Shown here piece by piece: positions 1 to 8,811 of a DNA stretch of 64,000 nt. Position numbers and translations under genes: made by a program. The notes beneath the pieces are model-generated. The model was not told where the DNA came from and searched no databases. It saw only the letters and a program-made list of their open reading frames with translations. Positions within the stretch are counted from its first letter, which is position 1, and the number at the start of each line of letters is the position of its first letter. The stretch is from Leptotrichia sp. oral taxon 498 (lineage in GTDB: Bacteria > Fusobacteriota > Fusobacteriia > Fusobacteriales > Leptotrichiaceae), in the NCBI RefSeq assembly GCF_002240055.1, contig NZ_CP016753.1, positions 1,922,001 through 1,986,000 on the forward strand, read 5' to 3'.

Positions 1-1
1 G

Positions 2-304
2 AAATATACTGGAATTGCTAAAAATAACGATATGATAAATATGGAAATAAAAGATTTGTATGAAGAATATAATTCCAATGGAACAAAAAAAATGAGTTGT
101 AAAGAAATCGAAACTGATAAATGGAGCTGCGAATACTATAAAAAAAATGGAGAACTAAAAATTAGAAAACAAATTAAAAAGGATTTTTCTAAAAATTTAG
201 CTACTTCAAAGTATATCTATGATAATGAGCCTGGAATGAATTTTTTAAAATCTGTGGGAGAAGGAATAGGAAATATATTTTTGATGATTTTAGAAGGAAT
301 ATAG
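2..304 (+). CDS. Hypothetical protein, 5' end outside the window
   Basis: The reading frame is open from the first codon of the window and ends with TAG at 302-304. The first internal ATG is at 32, but codons before it are also open, so the true start is probably upstream. The visible part is about 100 residues, rich in Lys/Glu/Asn, with a short hydrophobic C-terminal stretch (IGNIFLMILEGI). It has two cysteines and no motif I recognise. It lies 51 bp upstream of a lipoprotein gene on the same strand, so it may be the end of the same transcription unit. Function unknown. Confidence 0.5.
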   Translation, partial: KYTGIAKNNDMINMEIKDLYEEYNSNGTKKMSCKEIETDKWSCEYYKKNGELKIRKQIKKDFSKNLATSKYIYDNEPGMNFLKSVGEGIGNIFLMILEGI

Positions 305-355
305 ATGTATTTGAGTTTAAATAATAAAAAATTTTAATCGAAAGGATCTGTTCTT

Positions 356-1741
356 ATGAAAAAAATATTTTTAATTTTATTGCTGTTATTTACCATTGTA
401 TCTTGTGAATTAAAAAAGGCACAAGAGGCGTATGATAATAAAGAATATATAAGAAGCATATATCTTACTTTGAGTTATTTTGAGAAACATCCAAACAAAG
501 TTGAAAAAATTAAACCAGATATTAAAAATGAAATTATGGAAAAGTTTTCTAATATTGTAAATTATTATAAAACAGAAGCTGGAAGCAGTAATTTAGAAGA
601 AAGACAAGATGGTTATGAAGGACTTTATAAAATTTATGCACTATTCGATGTTTACTCTCAATCTTCAAATTTTACTGATTTTTTGTCAAAATATGATGGC
701 GATGAACTTTTAGGCGAAATTTATAAAATTATAGATGAACGTATAAAAACAGGAGAATTGGAAGGTAAATATTCTAGAGATATTATTTCAATACTTGATG
801 AATATTACAGAAATATGATTGGTTATACTAAAGAATTAAGTGAAATAAAAAAAATAGATGAAAATAAAATTTTAAAATATGAATCAATATCAAGAAAAAT
901 GTCTCAAGCTGAAGCTGATAAACTCATAGAATATGCCAATATAAAAGAAAAAGCTGAAGAATACCGTGAAGCACAAAAATTAAATGAAGCAGCACAAGAA
1001 ACTTATGGACAATATCAGAAAAATTATAAAAATATGTATATAAAAATTAGAGAACTCAAAAAAAAAGCTGATTATCAAGAAGCAGACAAGCTTTACCAAA
1101 GTGCTGTACGAACTTCTGGTGCTGTAACTAAACATGGATACAGAGAATCAATAGAAAAATTAAAAAAGGTACAAGAAATTATCCCTAATTTTAAAGATTC
1201 AAAAGAGAAAATTGCAGAGTATTCTAAAAAAGCCTACGTAAAATATAACATTTCTGGTTGTGATAATAGCCATGTCCCTGCATATATAAATGGTCATTTA
1301 TCCAAAGTTGGAGTTTATACAAAATATTCAAGTGAGGCTGAAGTCCAAATAAATTGTAAAGTTACAGATAATTATCAAGTTTCTACGTATCCTAGCCAAA
1401 TAAAAAATTTATCTCAAGTAAAAGATGTTAAAAATAGCGATGGACAAACGGTAAAAAAAGAATTTATATTTCAGGAAAGTAAAACTAAGTCAGTTGAAAA
1501 ACTAGATTTCAGTTATGAAATAGAACTTTCTGGATATGTGAAAAAAAAATATTCAGGTAATGCATATAAACAACACGAAATAAACTCGTTACAGTATTTA
1601 GGAAATGTTCCGTCTGAGTATTCTGGCAAAGATAAAATTGAAAAACTTTGGGGAGAAAGTGAAATGAGAAGAAAAGTTTATGATAGTGCATCTTTTTTTA
1701 AAGATCTTGAAGATATAGTTAAGGAGTTGGAAAAATTATAA
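356..1741 (+). CDS. Predicted lipoprotein with helical/coiled-coil middle
   Basis: This is a 461-aa protein with a lipoprotein signal peptide: MKK, a hydrophobic run, then a lipobox ending VSC with Cys17 as the lipidated residue. Residues about 20-300 are charged, helical and partly repetitive (KAxEYREAQKLNEAA-like), suggesting a TPR-like or coiled-coil array; the last 150 residues look beta-rich with three cysteines. AAAGGA about 9 bp upstream supports the ATG at 356. It is expected to be membrane-anchored and exposed to the periplasm. I do not recognise a named family; the envelope location is inferred from the lipobox. Confidence 0.7.
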   Translation: MKKIFLILLLLFTIVSCELKKAQEAYDNKEYIRSIYLTLSYFEKHPNKVEKIKPDIKNEIMEKFSNIVNYYKTEAGSSNLEERQDGYEGLYKIYALFDVYSQSSNFTDFLSKYDGDELLGEIYKIIDERIKTGELEGKYSRDIISILDEYYRNMIGYTKELSEIKKIDENKILKYESISRKMSQAEADKLIEYANIKEKAEEYREAQKLNEAAQETYGQYQKNYKNMYIKIRELKKKADYQEADKLYQSAVRTSGAVTKHGYRESIEKLKKVQEIIPNFKDSKEKIAEYSKKAYVKYNISGCDNSHVPAYINGHLSKVGVYTKYSSEAEVQINCKVTDNYQVSTYPSQIKNLSQVKDVKNSDGQTVKKEFIFQESKTKSVEKLDFSYEIELSGYVKKKYSGNAYKQHEINSLQYLGNVPSEYSGKDKIEKLWGESEMRRKVYDSASFFKDLEDIVKELEKL

Positions 1742-1743
1742 TT

Positions 1744-1848
1744 ATATATAAAAATAGCGAATTGAAAAAATCTGACAAAAATGGGAAATTAAAATATATA
1801 AAAATAGATGGTGCACTTGAAAATAACATATCTTGCTCTTTGAATTAA
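1744..1848 (+). other. Possible decayed coding remnant in the intergenic gap
   Basis: The gap between the lipoprotein gene and the next gene holds an open stretch of about 34 codons. It has amino acid composition like real protein from this genome (Lys/Asn/Ile/Asp rich, reading ...NGKLKYIKIDGALE...) and ends in TAA at 1846-1848. It has no convincing start codon or ribosome binding site. It could be the 3' remnant of a lost gene or chance in AT-rich DNA. Confidence 0.15.
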
Positions 1849-1935
1849 TAAAACAATATTAATAGTATACTTAAAATTTATACTTTACTAAAAGAGCTTT
1901 TAGTGAATTCATAGTAAAAAAATTTAAATGTATTT

Positions 1936-1944
1936 TGGTATAAT
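1936..1944 (+). promoter_or_regulatory. Extended -10 promoter for the 2002 gene
   Basis: TGG followed directly by a perfect TATAAT (1939-1944) forms an extended -10 element 58 bp before the ATG at 2002. No good -35 is seen, which is usual for extended -10 promoters. It would drive the three-gene set 2002-3822. Confidence 0.5.
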
Positions 1945-2001
1945 GCTTGTATTTTTTTTATTAAAATGTTATCATAATAAACGGGAGAAGGACAAAAAAT
2001 T

Positions 2002-2616
2002 ATGAAAAGGAGTAAAAAATTGAAAACGGTCAAAACAAAATCAAAAAGCATTAAAAATAAAGAAATTTCTTTAAAACAGATGCTTAAAAGTGTAGATGAT
2101 GACTTAAAAAGAGAAGAAATAATACATATGCTGTTAGAGCAAAAAGTTTCTAAAGTTATAAAAGAAGAAAAAGATGAAAAAATAAAAATTTCAAATAAAA
2201 TTTCAAGATTTATTGGAAGCAAAAAATTTATTAACTTGGTTATCGCAGTTGTGGCAATCTGGCTTTTTATAAATTTGATATTTATATTTAATAAACAGTT
2301 TGACTCTTATTCTTTTGTAATTTTAAATGCAATTTTGTCTTTTGTTATGCTTTTATTTTGTTCACTTATTATAATTAATCAAAACAAATCAAAGAAACTT
2401 GATGAGAAAAAGTCTTTGAATGATTATAAAGTGAATTTAAAAAATGAGATTGTAATTGAAGATTTGCACTACAAGTTAGACGAGTTAATAAAAAAACAAA
2501 ATGAAATGGCACAAAGAGTGGCACAATTGGAAAATAAAAAAGGGAAAAACAATAAAAAAGAAAGGACATTTAAATTTATAGATATTACAGAAACTGAAAA
2601 GGAACACGATAGTTGA
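2002..2616 (+). CDS. Membrane protein with two central transmembrane helices
   Basis: This 204-aa protein has a Lys-rich cytoplasmic N terminus (about 70 residues), two hydrophobic helices at about residues 75-95 and 99-122, and a charged C-terminal coiled-coil tail with a KLDELIKKQNEMAQRVAQLE segment. A GGGAGAAGG element lies about 12 bp upstream of the ATG. It ends one base before the next start region, so it is probably co-transcribed with the cupin and the 2956 gene. No family recognised. Confidence 0.6.
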   Translation: MKRSKKLKTVKTKSKSIKNKEISLKQMLKSVDDDLKREEIIHMLLEQKVSKVIKEEKDEKIKISNKISRFIGSKKFINLVIAVVAIWLFINLIFIFNKQFDSYSFVILNAILSFVMLLFCSLIIINQNKSKKLDEKKSLNDYKVNLKNEIVIEDLHYKLDELIKKQNEMAQRVAQLENKKGKNNKKERTFKFIDITETEKEHDS

Positions 2617-2623
2617 GGTGAAT

Positions 2624-2938
2624 ATGAACATTTTTGATTTGAAAAAATTTGAAAATTTTGAAAATAATGAAGAAATTATAACAATTTTGGAAAAAAATAA
2701 AAATATAAAAATCGAAAGAATTATTTCAGAAGGTCAAACTACCGACTGGCAAAGTTGTGATAAGAATGAATTTGTAATTTTGGTGCAAGGAAATGCTGAA
2801 ATAACTTATTTTAAAAATTCTGAAATTGTAAAATTATCGAGTGGTGATACGCTTTTGATAAAAAAAAATAAAAAACATAAAGTGAGTTATACAAGTAAAA
2901 ATCCGCATTGTGTGTGGATTTGTATTTTTTATAATTAA
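2624..2938 (+). CDS. Small cupin-fold protein
   Basis: A protein of about 104 residues with a single cupin_2-like beta barrel. The pattern is VILVQGNAEITY, then SGDTLLIKKNKKHKVSYTS, typical of small cupins that bind a metal or small ligand. The usual metal-binding His pair is only partly present, so catalytic activity is doubtful. A GTG at 2618 is also possible, but GAGGTG fits better as the ribosome binding site of the ATG at 2624. It follows the membrane-protein gene almost without a gap, consistent with an operon. Substrate unknown. Confidence 0.65.
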   Translation: MNIFDLKKFENFENNEEIITILEKNKNIKIERIISEGQTTDWQSCDKNEFVILVQGNAEITYFKNSEIVKLSSGDTLLIKKNKKHKVSYTSKNPHCVWICIFYN

Positions 2939-2955
2939 AAGGGAGATGATTTTTT

Positions 2956-3822
2956 ATGGTAATGATGATAATGTTACTTATATTTTCACTAGTTGTAGCA
3001 ATTTTGGCAGGGATTCCATACATAAAAAAAACTGTGGAAGACAATAAAAAATTAAAGGAATTTGTTGAAAATGGAATGGGTAAGAATGAGGCAAAAGGAA
3101 AATTGAGAGATGAAAAGACTTCGACTGATAAAGTTATTTGCTATTTGTTTTATTTTTCTTTTGTAGTTTTTGTAATAAGTGGAGTTTACAATATCTATTC
3201 ACTTACTCAAAATAATGGCATGGGATCTGACAGCACAGCTCAGACTCAACTGCAGCCAACAAGTTCGATGCCTGAAGTTTCAACTGGACCAAATGGAGAA
3301 ACTGTACAAAGTCATAATAACACTAATTCTTCTGACTCTCAAAATATCCCTGCAACTAACAAGAATTTAAATAGTTCATCCGAAAATGAAAACGATGCAG
3401 CTATACAAAATAATGTAAGAAGAGAACAAAATAGAATAAACAAAATGTTTGAAGAAAGTGAAAGAAATACAAAGGATTTACTTAGCGCCTTTACTCGAAA
3501 TGTTCAGAATAAAGAAGCTGAAGAAGGCATAAAAAATGGAGAAAAAGCTCTTAAAAATGTAAAAAAATCCAATGAAATGTTTAAAAACGCTCAGTGTGTT
3601 CAAACAGGCGACACAAGTTTTGACAAAGAATGTCCAAAATTGTTGGAACAAGGAAAAGAGTTATATTCTTCAAAACAAGTGACAGTTGAAAAAGCATTAG
3701 AAATGCTAAAAAGTATTGAGAAAGGAATAAAAGATGTTCAATCTAGCCAAATTGGACAGGAAGTGATGAAAAAAGGCGAAGAGCTATGGGATAACATTAA
3801 GAAAAATATAAATGGTAATTAA
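2956..3822 (+). CDS. Membrane protein with Ser/Asn-rich linker and helical C-terminal region
   Basis: A 288-aa protein with an N-terminal transmembrane helix (residues 1-22) and a second one at about 58-78. A low-complexity Gln/Ser/Thr/Asn linker (about 85-145) is followed by a charged helical domain with a Cys pair near residue 215. GGGAGATG lies 9 bp upstream of the ATG. The topology suggests an extracytoplasmic helical domain held off the membrane by a flexible linker. Last gene of the plus-strand set; no known family recognised. Confidence 0.6.
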   Translation: MVMMIMLLIFSLVVAILAGIPYIKKTVEDNKKLKEFVENGMGKNEAKGKLRDEKTSTDKVICYLFYFSFVVFVISGVYNIYSLTQNNGMGSDSTAQTQLQPTSSMPEVSTGPNGETVQSHNNTNSSDSQNIPATNKNLNSSSENENDAAIQNNVRREQNRINKMFEESERNTKDLLSAFTRNVQNKEAEEGIKNGEKALKNVKKSNEMFKNAQCVQTGDTSFDKECPKLLEQGKELYSSKQVTVEKALEMLKSIEKGIKDVQSSQIGQEVMKKGEELWDNIKKNINGN

Positions 3823-3842
3823 TTAAAATATATTTATTAAAA

Positions 3843-3881
3843 AATAGGGAAACTTAAAAATATAAATTAAGTTTCCTTATT
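3843..3881. terminator. Bidirectional rho-independent terminator
   Basis: A 15-bp stem (AATAGGGAAACTTAA pairing with TTAAGTTTCCTTATT, one G-U) with a 9-nt loop sits between the convergent 2956 gene and metH. T-rich DNA follows on the plus side and A-rich DNA precedes it, so it can act in both directions. Confidence 0.8.
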
Positions 3882-3936
3882 TTGTTTTTTTATTCTTAAA
3901 ATATTTTCAATAAATAAAATATAACTAAATAAAATT

Positions 3937-6900
3937 TTACATATTAAAATATTTGCAAAATGGCTGTGAAAATACGATAGCACTTACAGATGCTTCAGGA
4001 TACATCATAAATTCATCAGTAAGTTTTATTCCATAAATTTCAGGTTTTAACAATTTAAACAATTTTTTCTGGTCGCTTAAATCTGGACACGCTGGATATC
4101 CAAATGAATAACGGTTACCTTGATAATTTGCTTTTAATATATCTTCCGTTTGCAATTCTTTATCAATAATTCCCACATCTTTTCTCATAATTTGGTGAAT
4201 ATACTCAGAAGTAGCTTCCGCAAGTTCCAGTCCTATCGAATTTACCAAATGTCCTTTATAAAACTCACCTTTTGCTTTTAATTCGTTAGACACAATTCTT
4301 GACTTCTCTCCAGCTGTTGCAACAAAAAATCCTACATAATCTATTCCATCAGGATTTACATAATCGTTTAATGACAAATATTGACCGTATTTCTGTCTTG
4401 GAAAATTAAATGTTTCGATAACTTTACTCGAATCATCGGATAAAATTTCCAACGAAAATTCGTTTTTTTCTTTACCATATTTTCGCCGCACAGGAAAATA
4501 TTTGTAAATTGCAGTTATATCAAAATATTCATCGCCGTGTTCGATAATATCTTTAATTTCATTATATATTTTTACTGTACGAGGATCTTGTTTTTCAAGC
4601 ATTTTTCCAACAATCCATTTAAGACCCAGATGTTTTCCAATAAGCATTTGTAAATTGATAAACGGAAATACATCTTTTGCCTTTATATTTGTAATAATTT
4701 GCTTGTTCAAAGTTTCAGGCTTATAAATTTTCTCAAAATTATATTTTGGAATTTCAATTTCAGAATAGTCAAAAGTTCCGTCTTTATCTTTAATATCGCT
4801 AACTGTCTGTTTTACTTTTAATTTTTGCAGTTCTTTTTCATCTTTTATTAAAAGTAAATCTCTTCGCTTTTGCAAATATTCCCTAAATTCTTCAAATTTC
4901 TTTTCGTCAATCATTTTATTCAAGTCAGAAAGTGCTGTCATCGCATCTTTTGAATAAATTACAATATTATTTTCATAAGCTGGTTCAATTTTATTAACTG
5001 TAAATTTTTCTGTAAGAGCGGCTCCTCCAACGAAAATCGGTATAGAAATTCCCGCTTCTCTCAACACAGCAACAGTATTCACCATTTCAGCTGCAGATTT
5101 TACCAGAAGTCCTGAAAGTCCTAAAAAATCAGCTTTTTCTTTTACTACAGCATCTCGAATTTTTTCCGCAGGAGTATTAATTCCCAAATCAATTACTTCG
5201 TAGCCATTGTTTCCAATAATTATTCCAACCAAATTTTTCCCGATGTCATGCACATCACCCTTTACAGTTGCCATAATTATTTTACCTTTCACAGAAGACT
5301 CATCTTTTTCCATAAACTGCTCTAAATGTGCCACACTCGCTTTCATAACTTCCGCACTTTGCAAAACTTCCGCAACGATTAAATCATTTTTGTTAAAAAG
5401 TCTTCCAACTTCGTCCATTCCAGTCATCAAAGGCCCATTTATTATTTCAATTGGAGTATATTTTTTCAAAAGTTCATCAAGTAAAACTGTCAAATCCTTT
5501 TTACTTCCTTCAACAACCAAATTTGAGACTTTTTCTTCCGCCGTCAAGTTACTTACATCAACTTTTTTCTTAGTCGCCTTTTTATCTCTATAGAAATTTG
5601 CAAATTTTGAAACATTTTCATCATCTGTATGAAACAATATATTTTCTGACAGCTCTTTTTCTTCATCTGAAATTTCATCCATCGGAATAATTTTTTCAGT
5701 ATTTACAATCGCAAAATCAAGCCCAGCTTCATAGGCTTTATTCATATAATAAGTATTTAACACTTCTCTTCCCGCAATTGGCAATCCAAATGAAATGTTA
5801 CTCACTCCCAAAATTGTTTTAACATTAGGCATTTCTTTTTTTATTTCTCGAATAGCTTCAATTGTCGCACTTGCAGAACCAATATATTTCTGGTCTCCTG
5901 TCGCAACCGGGAAAACAAGCGTATCAAAAATTATATCTCTTTCATCAATTCCATATTTTTTTGTAAGCAGCTCATAACTTCGTCTTGCCACCTTAATTTT
6001 CTTCTCAAGCGAAACAGCCATTCCTTCTTCGTCAATAAGCCCCACAACAACCGCAGCTCCAAATTCTTTGATAACTTCAGCCATTTTCTTAAATTTTTCT
6101 TCCCCGTCTTCCAAGTTTATCGAATTAATAATCCCTTTTCCCTGAAGATAAGTCAGCCCTTTTTCAACAACATTTATATCAGTCGAGTCAAGCATTATCG
6201 GCACTTTTGCAAATTTTGAAACCTTTTCCAAAAATGCTTTCATATCGGCAACTTCATCTCTATCTGGATTTGCAAGACAGACATCAATTACATCGGCATC
6301 CCCTTTAATTTGAAGCCTTGCAACTTCAGTCGCTTCATCAAATTTTTCCTGTGCAATAAGATTTTTAAAAATTCTTGAACCTATTACATTTGTTCGTTCT
6401 CCCACATAAATTGGTCTATCTTTAGGAGTTTCAAGTGAAATTAGACCAGACAAATTATTAAAATTTTTATCTTTATCAATATTTCTAGGTTCATAGTTCA
6501 CAGTTTTCTCTTTAATCTCTTTAATGTAATCTGGCGTGGTTCCACAACAGCCACCTACGATATTCAAATATTTATTTTTGAAAAAAGGTTCTAATTTATT
6601 TGCCAAAGTTACTGGAGTTTCTTCATATTCTCCATCTTCATTTGGAAGCCCTGCGTTTGGATAAACAGAAATGTAAGTATTTGAAATATCATTTAATGTT
6701 TTTAAAAACTGAGTCATAAATTCAGGTCCTGTTGCGCAGTTTAATCCGACAGAAAATGGATGCATATGATTTACAGCGTAATAAAAGGCATCCGCAGTTT
6801 GCCCGGCAAGTGTCGTTCCTGTGCTTTCAATCGTAAATGACAACATAAGCGGCACGGTATAATTTTCTTCCATAGCCTTTTTAAGCCCTAAATACGCAGC

Positions 6901-7446
6901 TTTTAAGTTTCTTGTATCTTGAATTGTCTCAAACAGGATTAAATCCACTCCCCCAGCTAGAAGTCCTGAAACAGCTGTATAATATGTATGGACAAGTTCA
7001 TCAAAAGTAACTCCTCCAGTAACACTAATTGACTTATTAGATGGTCCTAAAGCTCCTGCAACATAAAGATGCCTAGTATCATCAGGATTTTCACTTCTAT
7101 ATTCTAAAATTGCCTCATTTACAAGCTCTGCCGCTCTTTTGCACATTTCAAAAGCTCTGTCTTCCAAATCATAATCTTTTAGAACAATGTCCAAAGCTCC
7201 AAAACTATTTGTTTCAATGATGTCACTTCCAGATTTCAAATATTCTTTATGAATATTTTTAATAATTTCAGGTTTTGTCAACACAAGATAGTCGTTACAC
7301 CCCTCATATTTTTCGCCGCCAAAATCATCCGCAGTCAAATTCTGCTTTTGAATCATTGTCCCCATAGCTCCATCTAGCAGTAAAATTCTATTTTTTAAAT
7401 CATTTTGTAAAAAATCATATGAATTTTTATATTGTGATGTTGCCAT
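3937..7446 (-). CDS. metH: Cobalamin-dependent methionine synthase
   Basis: A full-length 1169-aa MetH, which transfers methyl from 5-methyltetrahydrofolate to homocysteine through B12. Domains in order: homocysteine-binding domain (1-315) with zinc ligands Cys237 and Cys300-Cys301 (GGCCGTTP); pterin-binding domain (about 345-600); B12 cap and B12-binding domain with the DVHDIG motif at 731-736 (His733 is the expected cobalt ligand); and the C-terminal AdoMet reactivation domain (about 890-1169) with the PACPD motif. AAAGGAGTG precedes the ATG. It lies 53 bp downstream of the chrA pair, probably in one transcript. I saw no SAM or B12 riboswitch in the short gap before it. Confidence 0.97.
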   Translation of the reverse strand: MATSQYKNSYDFLQNDLKNRILLLDGAMGTMIQKQNLTADDFGGEKYEGCNDYLVLTKPEIIKNIHKEYLKSGSDIIETNSFGALDIVLKDYDLEDRAFEMCKRAAELVNEAILEYRSENPDDTRHLYVAGALGPSNKSISVTGGVTFDELVHTYYTAVSGLLAGGVDLILFETIQDTRNLKAAYLGLKKAMEENYTVPLMLSFTIESTGTTLAGQTADAFYYAVNHMHPFSVGLNCATGPEFMTQFLKTLNDISNTYISVYPNAGLPNEDGEYEETPVTLANKLEPFFKNKYLNIVGGCCGTTPDYIKEIKEKTVNYEPRNIDKDKNFNNLSGLISLETPKDRPIYVGERTNVIGSRIFKNLIAQEKFDEATEVARLQIKGDADVIDVCLANPDRDEVADMKAFLEKVSKFAKVPIMLDSTDINVVEKGLTYLQGKGIINSINLEDGEEKFKKMAEVIKEFGAAVVVGLIDEEGMAVSLEKKIKVARRSYELLTKKYGIDERDIIFDTLVFPVATGDQKYIGSASATIEAIREIKKEMPNVKTILGVSNISFGLPIAGREVLNTYYMNKAYEAGLDFAIVNTEKIIPMDEISDEEKELSENILFHTDDENVSKFANFYRDKKATKKKVDVSNLTAEEKVSNLVVEGSKKDLTVLLDELLKKYTPIEIINGPLMTGMDEVGRLFNKNDLIVAEVLQSAEVMKASVAHLEQFMEKDESSVKGKIIMATVKGDVHDIGKNLVGIIIGNNGYEVIDLGINTPAEKIRDAVVKEKADFLGLSGLLVKSAAEMVNTVAVLREAGISIPIFVGGAALTEKFTVNKIEPAYENNIVIYSKDAMTALSDLNKMIDEKKFEEFREYLQKRRDLLLIKDEKELQKLKVKQTVSDIKDKDGTFDYSEIEIPKYNFEKIYKPETLNKQIITNIKAKDVFPFINLQMLIGKHLGLKWIVGKMLEKQDPRTVKIYNEIKDIIEHGDEYFDITAIYKYFPVRRKYGKEKNEFSLEILSDDSSKVIETFNFPRQKYGQYLSLNDYVNPDGIDYVGFFVATAGEKSRIVSNELKAKGEFYKGHLVNSIGLELAEATSEYIHQIMRKDVGIIDKELQTEDILKANYQGNRYSFGYPACPDLSDQKKLFKLLKPEIYGIKLTDEFMMYPEASVSAIVFSQPFCKYFNM

Positions 7447-7499
7447 TAAATCACTCCTTTTATTTTATTAATTTTATTAATTTTTAAATTTAATTTATT

Positions 7500-8075
7500 T
7501 TATTGAAATTTGAAAATTATTCCTGCAATTGCCGATAATACAATTAAAAGTATGGGATTAAACTTAAACTTTGTAAGTATTGCAATAATTATTGCCAAAA
7601 TAATGGATTTGTAATCAAATAAATTGACAATATTTTTTGACAAATTGTATTTTTCTATATCAAATAAAGACCCTTTTGCTACACTAATCCCAGCTGTTAC
7701 AATAAGTGCAATAGAAGCTGGTCTCAATCCATAAAAAATATCTTGCACCAAAACTGAATCCTGAAATTTTCTTAGTGCGTTAGAAATCATAATAGTTATT
7801 ATTATCGATGGTATTGTAAGTGCAATTGGCGCAATTACTGCTCCCCATAGTCCCGCTATTGTAAATCCAACTGAAGTTGCCATATTAATTCCCATAGGTC
7901 CAGGTGTTGACTGAGAAATCGCTATCATATCCGACACATCATTAGCAGTAAACCATCCTGTTCTCTGTCCCATATGATAAAGAAACGGCAAAGTCGCAAG
8001 TCCTCCACCAACTGAAAAAAGTCCAACTTTTCCAAATTCAATTGATAAATGCAATAATTTCATTATTTCATTCAT
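7500..8075 (-). CDS. chrA: Chromate transporter ChrA, half-size subunit 2
   Basis: A 191-aa membrane protein of the CHR family in its short (single-domain) form. It shows the typical N-terminal pattern FGKVGLFSVGGGLATLPFL and the QSTPGPMGINMATSVGF motif, followed by about five hydrophobic helices. Short CHR proteins usually work as pairs encoded by adjacent genes, as here. Its ATG overlaps the stop of the preceding half-gene by one base, which implies translational coupling. The family exports chromate or related oxyanions; the actual substrate here is not shown. Confidence 0.9.
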   Translation of the reverse strand: MNEIMKLLHLSIEFGKVGLFSVGGGLATLPFLYHMGQRTGWFTANDVSDMIAISQSTPGPMGINMATSVGFTIAGLWGAVIAPIALTIPSIIITIMISNALRKFQDSVLVQDIFYGLRPASIALIVTAGISVAKGSLFDIEKYNLSKNIVNLFDYKSIILAIIIAILTKFKFNPILLIVLSAIAGIIFKFQ

Positions 8076-8668
8076 TATTCTCTGCCTCCATTTCCTATTT
8101 TCTGACTATCTTCGTCACTTTTTTTACCATCTTTTTTTCTTGTAAAGTTTTTAATAATAACTCCTGTTACTCCCGCCAAAATCACAAGTAAAGTTGGATC
8201 TAATATATTCGTAACTGAAAATATAATTACAAGAATAAATATTACGATACAAATTAAATCAGGCAATGATTTTTTTGCCATCATAAATATAGCTTGAAAA
8301 ACTTGCACACAGACACACGCACGGATTCCATTAAAAGCGTATTTTATAACCATCAGATGGGAAAAATTTTTCAAAAATATAGCAATCAAAGTAATAATTA
8401 TAATAGGGGGAACAATCATTCCCATCGTTGCAAATATAGATCCGATAAGACCTTTCACTTTGTGTCCTACAAATGTTGCCGTATTTACTGCAATAACTCC
8501 AGGGGTTACTTGTCCTATCGCATAATAATCCATAATTTCATCTTCTGTAGCCCATTTATTCTTTTCAACAACTTCCCTTTTTATCATTGGAAGCATAGCG
8601 TATCCGCCACCAAATGTGAAAAGTCCCATTTTTGCAAATGAAAAAAATAATTTAAATAATGTTCCCAT
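8075..8668 (-). CDS. chrA: Chromate transporter ChrA, half-size subunit 1
   Basis: The first half-size CHR-family protein, about 197 aa from the start MGTLFKLF. It carries KMGLFTFGGGYAMLPMI and GQVTPGVIAVNTATFVGH, the paired signatures of the family. A more upstream in-frame start adds 15 residues, but AAAGGAAA is correctly placed for the ATG at 8668. It is expected to pair with the following half-gene in the inner membrane. The C-terminal tail is charged (RKKDGKKSDEDSQK). Confidence 0.9.
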   Translation of the reverse strand: MGTLFKLFFSFAKMGLFTFGGGYAMLPMIKREVVEKNKWATEDEIMDYYAIGQVTPGVIAVNTATFVGHKVKGLIGSIFATMGMIVPPIIIITLIAIFLKNFSHLMVIKYAFNGIRACVCVQVFQAIFMMAKKSLPDLICIVIFILVIIFSVTNILDPTLLVILAGVTGVIIKNFTRKKDGKKSDEDSQKIGNGGRE

Positions 8669-8684
8669 TTTAATTTCCTTTCTT

Positions 8685-8696
8685 TGCTTATAAGCA
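8685..8696. promoter_or_regulatory. 12-bp perfect palindrome, candidate operator
   Basis: TGCTTATAAGCA lies between the -10 of the chrA promoter and the chrA ribosome binding site, where a repressor would block transcription. No regulator gene is adjacent, so the binding protein is unknown. Confidence 0.35.
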
Positions 8697-8704
8697 TATA
8701 TTTT

Positions 8705-8733
8705 ATTATACAAAATATAATTTTAAAAATCAA
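8705..8733 (-). promoter_or_regulatory. Promoter of chrA-chrA-metH
   Basis: On the minus strand TTGATT (8733-8728), a 17-bp spacer and a perfect TATAAT (8710-8705) form a near-consensus sigma-70 promoter 37 bp upstream of the chrA start. Confidence 0.8.
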
Positions 8734-8759
8734 TATATTTTTATTTTATCATTAATTAA

Positions 8760-8785
8760 AAAAAGAAAGCTCTTACACTTTCTTT
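8760..8785 (-). terminator. Terminator downstream of the CRISPR array (minus direction)
   Basis: On the minus strand AAAGAAAG, an 8-nt loop and CTTTCTTT are followed directly by a T run. The site lies between the array and the chrA promoter, where a leftward CRISPR transcript would need to stop. This supports minus-strand transcription of the array. Confidence 0.65.
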
Positions 8786-8811
8786 AATTTAATAAAAATA
8801 TTCGAATAATA

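Noticed and set aside
5207-5593. Open frame opposite metH, with others like it opposite ligA, nrdE and the autotransporter
   Set aside because: They are antisense shadows of strongly supported genes, with poor composition and no ribosome binding sites.
7447-7499. Possible SAM or cobalamin riboswitch before metH
   Set aside because: The gap to chrA is only 53 bp and contains just an AT-rich stretch and the ribosome binding site.
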